Assembly (NCBI RefSeq): GCF_900497805.2 | Contig: NW_020944351.1 | Span: forward strand, 1,534,914 to 1,598,913 | Source of the DNA: Vombatus ursinus | Lineage: Eukaryota; Chordata; Mammalia; Diprotodontia; Vombatidae | Length of the DNA stretch: 64,000 nucleotides | Reading direction: 5' to 3' | Shown: piece after piece, positions 10,481-20,973 of the stretch | How the letters are laid out: each line of letters opens with the position of its first letter | Position numbering within the stretch: position 1 is the stretch's first letter | Translations under genes and position numbers: made by a program | Notes under the pieces: model-generated | The model's database searches: none | Seen by the model: the letters and a program-made list of their open reading frames with translations, nothing else | What the model was told of the DNA's origin: nothing

Positions 10481-10489
10481 TACTTAGGA

Positions 10490-10650
10490 TCATGGTTCTG
10501 GAGCTGGAAGGGATCCCAAAGTCCGTCTAGAGCCACCCCCTCAGTTTCTTATAGATGAGGAAATTGAGGGTCAGCAAAGTTGCCGGAGTGTTGGCTTCAG
10601 GAAACAGCTAGTAATCCAGGTGGACTAGACTCCAGGTCTCCTAAAGAGGA
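10490..10650 (-). repeat. CORE-SINE, reverse
   Basis: Starts ggatcatggttctggagctg, then gaagggatcccaaagtccg, cttatagatgaggaaattga and aacagctagtaatccaggtg. It follows another copy directly. Confidence 0.6.
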
Positions 10651-10799
10651 GGAACATATTTCTTTGACAGTCATGGCAGCAAGGAATCTTGGCTGGTGAT
10701 CCTCTGATGATTCCTAATCAAAGGAGTCCTAAAACAAGAAGGTGAGTGGTTCTTTGGCCATGGTCACCTATGAGAGTAAGAAGAGACACAATGGCCCTC

Positions 10800-11290
10800 A
10801 GGTGATTCCAGAGGACCTTTGATGAAGCATGTCTTCCACCTCCTGGCAGAGAGCTGATGGACTCAAGGTGCAGAATGAGACGCAGAGTTCTGGACATGGC
10901 TAGTGTGGTGCAGAAGTTATTCCAGACCTGGAGTCAGAAAGACTCGTCTCTCTAAGTTTAAGACCGGCCTCAGACGCTTACTAGCAGTGTGACCTTAGGC
11001 AAGTCACTTAACTCCGTTTGCCTCAGTTTCCTCATCTGTAAAATGAGCTGGAAAAGGAAATGACAAACCGCTCCAGTATCTCTGCCAAGAAAACCCCAAA
11101 TGGGATCACAAAGAGTCGGACACAACTGAACAACAACAATGCAGGAATTAATTTTGCTGGACTATGCATATTTGCTATAAATGCTTTTTCTTCTTTTCCT
11201 TTAAAAAATTTTCGGGTGGTGGTGGGAGGGAAGGGGTAAGGCCAAGGATAAGATTGCCTCCTCTCAATTGAAGAAAAAGAAAAGAAACGA
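10800..11290 (+). mobile_element. L1 3' UTR, split by an RTE-SINE
   Basis: The left part (10810-10905) has gattccagaggacctttgat, cttccacctcctggcagag and gatggactcaaggtgcagaa. The right part (11138-11290) has gctggactatgcatatttgc and a G-rich tract ggtggtggtgggagggaag. Together they follow the older L1 3' UTR order, with a SINE in between. Confidence 0.6.
10903..11140 (+). repeat. RTE-SINE
   Basis: Very clear copy: gtgtgaccttaggcaagtca, cctcagtttcctcatctgta, ccgctccagtatctctgcca and the BovB/RTE-like tail agagtcggacacaactgaac followed by aacaac. Confidence 0.9.
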
Positions 11291-12745
11291 TCATTGAATG
11301 CATTTTTCTAAAAAGACTAAGAGGAGAACAGAAAGGTGGTCAGAAGGAGTTATGGACAAGCAGTACAACTTTGAAAATTAAGTGTTAGTTATTATATACT
11401 TAAAAAGAAAAGCAAGCTCTACATAATACAGACTTTTTCATGGGCAATCTTCTCTTTCCGTCCTAATATGTATATGGAAGTGCTCATTTTATTTGGCATT
11501 TGTTAAGTTCAGAATACATTTTAAAAATGGCCCTCGGGTCTTTAGGGGCCCCTTTCCGGCTTCTGCAGTAACAGTGGCAGTGGTAACAAAGGGAGTGGGG
11601 AGAGGGCTGCAGCAGCTCAGAGTTTATGAAGGGAAGTGAATGTGTCACTAGGATAGGCCCTTAACCTTTCAGGGGTCAGAGTGAGGAAGGATGGCCTGGC
11701 CCAACTACCATGGTGACCCTGGCCCAGAATTTTCCTTCTTGACCCTGTCAGAATCATATACTGAATGGACCATGGTTTGGCCTGAATGTGGCTATTCTGA
11801 ATAAAGTTTCCGAGAGAGCTGATAAAATATTCAGCAGCTTTAATGAGATCACTTAAGGCAGACTTATTGAAGGAAAATACTTTTTGACCAGAGTTTAAAA
11901 AAAAAAACACCAAACAAGGCTGTATATTTTAAAAACTAGAGGCCCGTAATCATTTTGTATTTTCATGGCAGATGTTGACATTTTACTACTCTTCTCAAAT
12001 CAAATGTCAAGTTATTCCTTTTTCAAACTCTCCCTTTTGCATGTTCCAAGATTCTGGATGCAGCTGCGTCTCTCACGACTTCCCCATGCACCAAGAAGCC
12101 CCAGCATTTCTGAGAAGCTTCCTACATAGGCTGGGGGAAATCTTTACATGTGGCAAAGGACCTCAGAAGTTAATTAATTCCTTTTTTTGGTATTATGGCA
12201 TCCACAAGCAGTCCTCACGTAGGTGACTGTCATCTTTGGAAGTGATAATGATATGTTTGCCAAGGTCCTTCGCTGGTCCCAGTCAGATACCTGGGACCTA
12301 CCCTCGTTCAGGACTGTGAGATATTTCTCCTCCTGGGAACTCAAACATGTAGATGTCCCATGATAATAACTGGGGAGAAGAAAACGACTTGGAAAATGCA
12401 GGAAAGTAGGATGAGAATGAGGTTACCTGGGAACTCTCACATGTGTGGAACCACTGAGCTTGTATTTATTTATAATCTTCCATTCGTGTTTTCTCGCCTT
12501 GTGTCTTTGACATGCTCGTACACTATACTTTACTTTTAGATTAGAGATCTGGCTAAGCTCTTTTTCATCCAACATGTACAAAAGCAGACATTGGCCTTCC
12601 AGTGGAAAGGAAGCACAATGAGTCAGCAGAATTGCCTTTTGGTTCCTGTACTATTGAGAGATACTTTGGTATTTAATGGGTAACTGGGTCCCAGGCTGAC
12701 TCAGTCCAGCTCCTGGGTGAAGTGTAATGACTGGTAACGAGTGAG
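11290..12745. other. Repeat-poor stretch
   Basis: About 1.4 kb without a recognisable LINE or SINE. No gene is supported: the longest frames here (about 80-100 codons) have no family features and no splice context I trust. A conserved noncoding element is possible. Confidence 0.4.
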
Positions 12746-12911
12746 AGTCAGTGTGGTACAATAGAGTCAGAGGAACTGGGGTCAGTTCCCACCTCTGCCA
12801 TTTGTTAGATGTACAACCTTAGGGAAATCACTTAGCCTCTATAGACCTCAGTTGTCTCATGTGTTAAGTGAGGGAGTTGGACCAGATGGACTCTGGGGCC
12901 CCTTTCAAGAA
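12746..12911 (+). repeat. CORE-SINE (MAR1-like)
   Basis: Reads gagtcagtgtggtacaatag, ccacctctgccatttgttag, gaccagatggactctgggg and ccctttcaag. Confidence 0.65.
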
Positions 12912-13376
12912 TAACTTAACTGAAAAAGGAAGTATAATCCTACCGGGGAAAATGGATATTTAATGGAATAGTGGACTTTCAAACATTTCTGAAGAAAAGA
13001 CTGGAGTTGATTAACAACTTTGAAATGTAGATGCAAGAATCTTAAGAAACCTAGAAAGGTAAATTTATTTGAGCAATTGCAAGGATTTGTAACATTCTAA
13101 TAGGGGGTGAAGCAACAAGTATCCCTTCTGAGCCTTCGTGTATTTAAAGGGTATTGAGGGAGTTAAATAAGAAAAAAAAACCCAGAGGTCCTCAGGGTAG
13201 ATTGGTTCTGTTCTGAGGGTTTTAAAAAAGGAAATAGAATGGAGAATAAAAAGATGAATACACTAATGTAGGAAGGAGGAAGAAAGGGATGCAATTTGCT
13301 ATTTCTCATAATTGGGGTAGGTAAGTTAGGAATATACAAAGAGGAAGGATGGGGGAAGTAGGAATCGGATAAACCC
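12912..13376. other. Unassigned DNA, probable old repeat
   Basis: A-rich sequence without a supported gene. Its wording (gaaaagactggagttgatta, gatgcaagaatcttaagaa) feels repetitive, but I cannot assign a family. Confidence 0.3.
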
Positions 13377-13489
13377 ATTAGACTGTAAGCTCCTTGAGAG
13401 AAGGGACTGTCTTTGGTTTCTTTTTGTATCCTCAGTTCTTAGCACAGTGCTTATTAGGTGCTTAATAAATGTTTATTGATTGATTGAGC
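13377..13489 (+). mobile_element. L2 3' tail
   Basis: Near-consensus end: ttagactgtaagctccttga, gggactgtctttggtttctt, tgcttattaggtgcttaata and tgtttattgattgattga. Confidence 0.8.
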
Positions 13490-13660
13490 CAATGGACTTG
13501 GCCAATTCAGGGATTAACTTTGCTCAACTCTGCATATTTGTTAGAAGGGTTTTCTTTTTCTTTTCAATGGTGGGGGAGAAGATGGAAGGGAGAGAAAATA
13601 TATTTTTTGCTAATTGAAAAAATTAAATTAAATTTTAAAAAAGAAAAGGCAATTAGATTT
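13490..13660 (+). mobile_element. L1 3' UTR end
   Basis: ttgctcaactctgcatattt and tgttagaagggttttctttt match the older L1 3' UTR type also seen at 11138-11290. It ends in an A-rich tail (taaattaaattttaaaa). Confidence 0.55.
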
Positions 13661-13684
13661 GGCAATTAGGGATCATTTGTAATG

Positions 13685-13850
13685 TTGGGGAAAGTCATTT
13701 CAGTTAAATGATAAAATAGGAAGCCAGACTTCAGAGGATTTAGAAAAGATTAAGTGGAGGCACTGATTGTAGATCTCTTTCTCAAGGAATTTAGGCATGA
13801 AATGTAAGAGAGCTAGAGGATGCTAGCTTGGGGTGGGGGGTGTGGAATGC
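13685..13850 (-). mobile_element. L2 ORF2 fragment, antisense
   Basis: catttcagttaaatgataaa, aggaagccagacttcagag and ctcaaggaatttaggcatg run parallel to 33825-34010, which is L2 ORF2 in reverse. Confidence 0.55.
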
Positions 13851-13859
13851 CATAAATCT

Positions 13860-14780
13860 TTTGCCTCTAAATTTTCAACCAATTTGTTCAACTCTATATT
13901 TTCTCTTTTGTTTACCTTTCTGCTAAATTTGTCTAGTTCTGAGAGAGGGACGTTAAAGTTTTCTATTATTGTGTTAAAATCTATGTCTTCTTGCAATTCA
14001 GTTTGATTTTTTTTCTTTATGAAAAGAAAAGGAACTTTATCCTACAATTACTTTTGCTTAGTCTGCTTTAAGGCAACTGAATTCCCACAGGTGCTCTTCT
14101 TTCCACACTCCCCTATCCCTCCCCTGATATTTCTCAGATTTCCCCTAGTTTTAGAGTTTTACTTAACTTATTGATTCCTTTTCCTTTCTTCTTTTTAATT
14201 ATCTAATTCTCCCCTTCTTTTCTCCCCCTTCTCAGTTAGGTGGTTAATTTAAAATTCCATCTTTTCTCCTCCCTTCCAACCTCTTTTTTGTTCATTAGGT
14301 TTTTTGTTTTCTTCACCATTTTGTAAAAAAAAGGATTGCTTTACCTTGTTTAAAAAAATTCTGTTACCTTTCTATTCTAAGCTTTTATTCTTTGATTCAT
14401 GATGTATATACTTATTTATTCCTTGTTTAGCCTCCATGTATCCTTCATGGAATTCAAGTTTCTAAAGTACTAAGCTTAAATTTCCTCTTCTAACAAATTT
14501 CTATGTTATTGCCTTGTAGATCTTGACCTCTCTTCCATTTTTTTTTCCATTGTGCCTTACTCTTAGAAGTATAGTTTCCTGTGGGAGGGAGTATAGATAA
14601 AAGCATTGCCCCATGTTAGACATTTCTCTGTGTCCCAGTTTGTGTGGTCCAATTCTAAACTCTTCCCTTCCCATGATAATTTTCTTTCTGGTTTTCCATG
14701 TAATCTCCTCTCTGAGTTCATGACCTCCCACTTTTCTGGATGTCAGTTGCCCCCCATAGCTCTGATTTCCCTTATTTTGA
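13860..14780 (-). mobile_element. L1 ORF2 endonuclease-region relic
   Basis: agagagggacgttaaagttt and ctattattgtgttaaaatct match the reversed endonuclease part of L1 ORF2 (in human L1 the same place reads like ggggtgttaaagtctcccat). The right part is too diverged to assign with certainty. Confidence 0.45.
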
Positions 14781-16500
14781 GACAGGATGTTATCACATAT
14801 TCTGAGGCACAATATTCTCTCAACGTCAGTGTTCTCTACACCAACTCCTTGCAGATTAGATCCATTTTAAGACTGGCATTTTCATTACAGAAAATATCCC
14901 TCTCCCATAGAAGTGTTATCCAGTGGAACCCCCTCTCACTACTGAGTGAGTTCTCTTTTTCTTTCTTCCCTTTTTAATCTCTCCCTTGACGACCTCACCC
15001 ATTTTCCGGTAGCCCCTCTTTTGGCGGAGACACTACAGGAGTTACTTCCTTGTTTACCATAGACTTGATTAGGGTACATCACACATTGTGCTCCAGTTTC
15101 CTTTTCCCTTCTCTTTTATGGACCTTTCTATTCTGCAATTTATTCCCCCCAAAACATTGATTCATTTGTAGGGGCTGGGAGATTGTAGGATTTAATCCAT
15201 GGTATTTCAGGCCTATACTGTCATTATTCTCATTTCTTTAAGTTACCCTTTCAGCTTTATCCCCCGTATCCTTTTAAAAAATTTATTTTTAGTTCCAAAT
15301 TCTCTTTCTTCCCTTCCCCCTTTCCCCACCCATTGAGAAGGACAGAAATACGATACCCATTATATATATGAAGTCATGCAAAACATATTTCCACATTAGC
15401 TGTGTTGCCCGGGAAAAAAGCAAGAAAAATAAGAAAATGAACAAAAATATGCTTCAATCTGCACTCAGAGTTCATCAGTTGTCTCCCCTGCATCCTTTTA
15501 GAAAAGAATTCCCTGATGGTTCCTTTCTTCTTTCTTTCTTTTCTTTTCTTTCTTCTTTCTTTCTTTCACTCCATAGATGTTTTTCTATTTCTGATTATTT
15601 TCTCTTAGTCTCTAGAAATAAGATAGTTTATTTCATTATTTATTCTTTCCTTTAGAGTTGCATGTATTTACCTTTCTTGTGTTTCTGTTATCTGGAGGTG
15701 CCTGAAAGTCACTTATTCTGTTCACATCTTTGGGTTTTTTTTAATAGGGTTGCTTCTAACGCTTCTTTTTCAGTGAATGCCTTATCTTCTTTTTCATTAA
15801 TGATTAGGCTCAGGTTTGCAGGATGTCATTTTTGGGTTGCACGTTGAGCTCTTTTTCTTTTTGGAATATATTATTCTGTTCTCTGGTTTCTGATGAATGC
15901 AGAATAGTTCAGTGTTATTCAAATTTTCTTTCCTTTATATTTGAAGGTCTTTCTTTGGATCGCCTGCAGAATTTGTTGTTGTTGGAATTATTGAATTTAA
16001 CCATTATTTGTTCTGTTGTTTGAAGCATAGGGTTTTTTTTCCCTTCCCTGAGGGCTATGTGTGGATTATTTCAATCTATGCCTTGTCTTCCATATTCAGA
16101 AGTCCTAGGAAATTTTCTTAGGTTTATTCCTTGCATTATGGTGTTCAGATTTTATGTTTTATCATGTGCTTCTGGGGGGCCTATGATCCTCAAGTTGTTT
16201 CTATGCAGCCTGTCTTCAAGATCAATTTGCTTTGCTTGAATATTGTGTGTGGGTTTTTTATGTTATCGTTTTTTTGCTCCTCTTCCATATTTTCCTTCAC
16301 TTCAAACATACATTTATGTTCTCAATCTATTGTTTGTTATTTTGCTTCTTTGGAGAGACTCACCACCTTGAATTCAAGTTTTTCTTTCTGAGAATTATTT
16401 CTTCTGTGCAGGCCATAAATTATACCATTTTATTCCCTTTTAACTCTGATGATGCTTATCTCTGTCTCTCCTGACATTTATTTGTATATATATATCCATC
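14780..16500 (-). mobile_element. L1-like relic, ORF1 side
   Basis: The part at 15500-16480 resembles 62220-63200 in wording and order (tttaaccatt, ctaggaaattttcttagg versus ctgagaaattttctttga), and that stretch looks like L1 ORF1 in reverse. A younger L1 end is nested at 15268-15505. 14780-15260 is unassigned. Several short open frames here are byproducts of the T-rich antisense strand. Confidence 0.4.
15268..15505 (-). mobile_element. 5'-truncated L1 3' end with target-site duplication
   Basis: atccttttaaaaaa at the left (from 15268) and atccttttagaaaa at the right (from 15492) are imperfect direct repeats. Between them are ttccacattagctgtgttg, a pyrimidine tract and an L1 3' UTR end. Confidence 0.65.
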
Positions 16501-16559
16501 TTTTTATTAAAAAAAACAAAAAGGGGATAGGTGAGGGGTAGTAAAACTAAACAGGCCAA

Positions 16560-17232
16560 TTTCTCGGAAAGGGCCTTTTCTCACATGACTAGAGTCCATT
16601 GAAATTGCCTTTCACCTGTGTAGATGAGGTCTTCTTCTCAAGTTTTAGCTCACCTGAGTACATCATGGCTTTGACTTATATTAAACCTTTGGCAAAAAAA
16701 AAAAACAAACCTTTGGCCCTAATATCTTGGCAGGAGGGCTAGATGCTAGCAATCGAGTAAGGAACACATTTTTGTATGGACCCATTGCTTCATACAGTCC
16801 CAGACATACTTTCGGCCATCTTGAGTTTGTTTTCTTCACTGAAGAAGTAGCAGTTCTGGATGCCTAGCCTCTTGCCCATGGCTTCCAGTGAGCCTATTCC
16901 CTGGTATTTCTTTAAACTGGATTCCATAGAAAAAGAAATACTTGCCTGAAGCTTTGGCAATATGGCTCTCATTCTGGATGCCACCATCAACAGTGACTGG
17001 GACACGAAATAGACTTGGATGTTCTGAGACCTCAAATACAATTATTACCTGGGGCCACTCATGTACCAACATGAACTTTCTGGATGACATACATAGAGCC
17101 AATGCCCATGGCAACCCACAGGGTATCCACCCCAGAATCAATCAGGTTTTTTGCTTGTGTAACTGTTAATACACTGCCATTGATAACCTGGAGGTTATGG
17201 TATTTTCTCTTTGATGTACTTAGTTATGTTCA
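16560..17232 (-). pseudogene. IMPDH2: IMPDH2 pseudogene, C-terminal block
   Basis: [30 protein letters not shown], the altered loop [53 protein letters not shown] and a final CEKRPF correspond to residues 286-514. A short A-tract insertion lies at 16683-16717. Confidence 0.88.
16683..16717. other. Poly(A)-only insertion with 11-bp duplication
   Basis: aaacctttggc at 16683-16693 and again at 16707-16717 flank twelve A and one C. Relative to IMPDH2 the extra piece sits between GAK and LTQVRAMM (about residues 474-477), so it was added after retroposition of the pseudogene. Confidence 0.75.
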
Positions 17233-17814
17233 TTTTAAATTAAGTTTTTTTAAAATTAACAAGCATATGCCCTTTTTTCTGCCTACCCCTTTCACCCCAG
17301 AGGAAAAAAAAAACAAAAGTCCTGCTATAAATGCACATATTCAAGCAAGAGTCCCCAAAAGTGAGTCTCACTCTGCATATCTAGTCTATTACTTCTGTCA
17401 GGAGGTTATTCTAAAACCATCGGGCCTCTGGAATCATGGGTGATCATTCATTGATTAGGGTTCTTAAGTCTTTCAAAATTTTTTTTTAAACAATGTTATT
17501 GTTATAGTACAAATTTTCTCCTGGTTCTGTTCACTTCATTCTTCATTAATTCAAAGCAAGATTCAAAAATGCCTGCTTCCCCAAGCTTTCAGCATTTGTA
17601 TAGACTTCTATCTTTGCCCCCTGAATATTTGAGATAATAAGCCTACCCCCCTTTTCTTCCTAAGGATATCCTTTCCCCCCTCCTCCCTTTCCTTTCTCCT
17701 TTTAAAATAGTCACAACATACCAAAAATCCCTCCCAGGCCCTTATTTCACTCCCTTTTTGATCCCTGCTGACATCACAATTCTTGGGGGATGCCAATATC
17801 ATCCCCCTTCCTCA

Positions 17815-18084
17815 TTAGAATAATAATAGTAATGATAAGAGCTAACATTTATATAGCACCTACTATGTGCCATGCACCATGCTAAGTGTTTTACAGTTAT
17901 TATCTCATTTGAGCCTCACAACAACTCAGGGAGGTAGGTGCTATTATCCCCATTTTGAGGAAACTGAGTTGAGGAAACTGAGGCAGATAAAAACTAAATG
18001 ACTTGCCTAGGATCATGCTGCTAGTGAGTGTTTAAGGTTGGATTTTATCTCAGGTCTTTGTGATTATAGGCTCAGGATTCTATC
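17815..18084 (-). repeat. CORE-SINE, reverse
   Basis: gataagagctaacatttata, gcacctactatgtgccatgc, tattatctcatttgagcctc and gaggtaggtgctattatccc follow the reversed consensus closely. Confidence 0.75.
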
Positions 18085-18228
18085 CACTTTTTTTTTTTGA
18101 GGCAATTGGGCTTAAGTGACTTGCCCAGGGTCACACAGCTAGTTAAGTGTCTGAGGTCAAATTTGAACTCAGGTCCTCCTGATGCCAGGGCCAGTGCTCT
18201 ATTCACTGCAGTGCCACCTAGCTGCCCA
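18085..18228 (-). repeat. Short tRNA-SINE, reverse
   Basis: Poly(T) then gaggcaattgggcttaagtg, cttgcccagggtcacacagc, gaactcaggtcctcctgatg and gccacctagctgccc. It sits in the end of the CORE-SINE before it. Confidence 0.85.
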
Positions 18229-19897
18229 AATCATCTTTATAAAGTCTTTCCAATTGTTTGATTATATTTACCTCTCTATGTTTTTCTTTATTCCTGTGTT
18301 TGTATTTTAAAGTTTCTACTAAGCTCTGGTCGTTTCATAGTAAATGCTAGGATGAACTCAATTTCATTAAAGGTCAACTGTTCTCCCTGTAGGATTATAT
18401 TGCTCTTTTGGGTTATTCTTGGTTGGAGGCTTATATTTTTTGCCTTTTTGAATATCAGATCTTATGTTCTCCACTCCTTCATAATAGTAGCTATAATCCT
18501 GACCGTGGTTTCTCAGTACTTAAACTTTTTTTTTTCCTGGCAGTTTAAAGTTATTTTTTCCTTTGACCTATAAACTCTAGATTTTGGCTATGTTTGTAGG
18601 AGTTTTCATTTTGGTGTTTCTTTCAGGAAGTCACCAGTGGATTAATTTATTTTCACTTTGTCTTTTGGTTCTAAGAAATCTGGGTGGTTTTCTTTTATAA
18701 TAACTTGAAATATTATATACAGGCTCTTTTATTTGTCATGGTTTTTAGGGAGTGTAATTCTTAAATTATCTGTCCTTGATCTACTTTCCTGATCAGTCAT
18801 TTGTGCTTTGACAAATCCTAACTTTTCTTCTATTTTTGAATCTTTTATTTTGTTTTAATATTTCTTCTTGTCTCATAAAGTCATTAACTTCTGTTTGGTC
18901 CATTCTAATTTTTAGGAACCTCTTACTTGGGTAGGTTTGTGTACCTATTGTTCCAAGCTATTAATTCTCTTTCCAAGTCTTTCTTCCATAACTCTCATTT
19001 CTTTTTCCAATTCTTTCCTGTACTATTCTCATTTAATCTACTGTACCATTTTAACTCATTTCTTCTGGTAATTTTAATTTATAGGGGCAAGCTGTGTTTT
19101 TCTTTGAGGCTTTACCTGTACATGTTTTGGGGTTGTTTTTTTCTTTGGTATTTGTGTCATGAGTGTGCCTGACCTCAAAGTAGCTTTTTATTATTATTTT
19201 TGTGTTTAGTTATTTTCCCAGAGATCTTGCTTTAAGTGACCTGTCATTGCTGGCCTAGCTGGGAGCTTTTCAGGGTGATCTTGGCTCCTCTGTGAGACTC
19301 CCTCCTGTGCCACTTTCCTGGATGGGGGACTGATGCCACAGTCCACTGGGGGTGCTAAGTCCACATTGAGTTTATGCTCCAGGACCTGAGCTGCTGTCCT
19401 GGGCTGGGGCTGAGTCAAATATCAGCTCTGAGCATCCTTGTGTTGCAAAACTAGCTTAGAGCTCTGGGTGCTGAATCGGGGCTCCTGGCCCCACTTGGAG
19501 ACACTTCATTGTTGGCTTGGATCTGGGGCTGAGTGATTAGCTCTGGGCATTCCTATACTGCTAGCTTGGAGCTCTGGGCCCCAAGTCAGAGCCCTCAGCC
19601 TTGGGCTGTTGGCCAGGGAGGAGATCTGAGTCTGAAGTCAGCTTTGAGCATCCCTGTGCTACCGATCTAGCCTGGAGCTCTAGGCTAGCTATTAGTTAGC
19701 TTGGAGTTCATATCCTGGCTCACTCTCTGGTCCCTTGACTGTAGTTGAATTTATGATCTTGGACTGGAAAGATGACACACTATGGTTTCTCCTTAGATTC
19801 CTCATTCACTACTCAGTCAAGCATTCTTATTGTTGGAATAGTTGTGAGTACAACTAGGCTGTACTGCTTCTTCCTATTTTGCTGTCTTGTCTGAGTC

Positions 19898-20150
19898 TCG
19901 ATCATGTTAATTTGGAAGATGGCATTTCCTTTGGACAAATCCTATACAACCACATTGGCACCAGTTTGGCCAGCAGGTCAAGCCAGTACTTACCATCCTC
20001 AGGCGTATCAACATATGCTCTGTTTAGCAGCTGCTTCTTTGTGTCCTTGCATGCCAATGGGTAATCCTAGTCCTTCATCAGGGCCATGTGGACAATGATG
20101 GCCACTAACTCATCATTCTCATTCACAATGGCCATCTTTTCATTCTTGCT
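19898..20150 (-). pseudogene. IMPDH2: IMPDH2 pseudogene, middle block
   Basis: Carries KELIKILQQSKNEKMA-like sequence from the right boundary, then IVNENDELVAII, DYPLACKDTKKQLL, DGKYWLDLLAKL and GNAIFQINMI. There are one-base shifts between these pieces. It is bounded by an L1 end on the right and an L1/HAL1-like element on the left. Confidence 0.85.
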
Positions 20151-20973
20151 CTGCTGTAAGATTTTTTTAAAATAGTATTTTTTCCAATTACATGTAAAGA
20201 CAATTTTTAACATTCTCTTTTTAATAAAATTTTGAGTTCCAAGTTTCCTCCCTCCCTATCTTATCTCCCCTCTCCCTAAGATGGTAAGCAGTTTGATATA
20301 GGTTATATATGTGTAATAATGTAAAAAATATTTCCATATTAGTCATGTTGTGAAAGAATAAACAATTTGTAAAAAAAATTACAGTTTGCAAAAGGAAAAA
20401 AACATGAAAAAATAAAGTGAAAACAGTATGCTTTGATCTGCATTCAGACTCCATCAGTTCTTTCTCTGATGTGGACAGCATTTTCCATCACGAGTCTTTT
20501 GGAATTGTCTTAGATCATTGTATTTCCCAGAAGAACTAAGTCAATCATAGTTGATCATTGCACAATGTGGCTGTTACTGTGTACAATGTTCTCCTGGTTC
20601 TGCTCACTTCACTCAGCATCAGTCCATACAAGTCTTTCCAGGTTTTTCTGAAGTCTGCCTGCTCATCATTTCTTATAGCACAATAGTATTCCCTTACATT
20701 CATAGACCACAACTTGTTTAGCTATTCCCCAACTGATGGGCATCCCCTCAATTTCCAATTCTTGGCCACCATAAAAAGAGCTGCTATAAACATTTTTGTA
20801 CATGGATGTCCTTTTCCCTTTTTATGATCTCTTTGGGATATAGACCTAGCAGTGGTATTTCTGGATCAAAGGTTATGCACAGTTTGATTGCCTTTTGGGC
20901 ATAGTTCCAAATTGCCCTCCAGAATGGTTGGATCGGTTCACAATTCCACCAACAGTATCTGCTGTAGGATTTT
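20151..20973 (-). mobile_element. 5'-truncated L1 inside the IMPDH2 pseudogene
   Basis: Duplicated target ctgctgtaagatttt at 20151-20165 and ctgctgtaggatttt at 20959-20973, one mismatch in 15. The insert has the reversed L1 3' UTR (ttttttccaattacatgta, gatataggttatatatgt, ttagtcatgttgtgaaag) and then the C-terminal end of ORF2 in reverse (gaactaagtcaatcatag, tagcacaatagtattccc, caactgatgggcatcccctc). Confidence 0.88.

Larger units (their letters stand above)
17235..19893 (-). mobile_element. L1/HAL1-like element lacking ORF2
   Basis: Inserted in the IMPDH2 pseudogene near residue 286. Right to left on the minus strand it has a 5' end with ggaagaagcagtac near 19870, a GC-richer 5' UTR (about 19200-19880), ORF1 (about 18290-19190) and an L1 3' UTR (17240-17600). 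ORF1 shows LTFNEIEFILAF-like C-terminal sequence and parallels the ORF1 at 41200-41710. No reverse transcriptase or endonuclease sequence lies between ORF1 and the 3' UTR. Two SINEs sit there instead (17815-18228). HAL1 elements, known from mammals, have this ORF1-only plan. Separate insertions or a deletion are alternatives. Possible edge duplication: atgttcatttt and atgttaattt. Confidence 0.6.

Noticed and set aside
14606-16474. Series of plus frames of 60-123 codons, Phe/Leu/Ser-rich
   Set aside because: They are the T-rich antisense strand of L1-type sequence and would only mimic membrane proteins.
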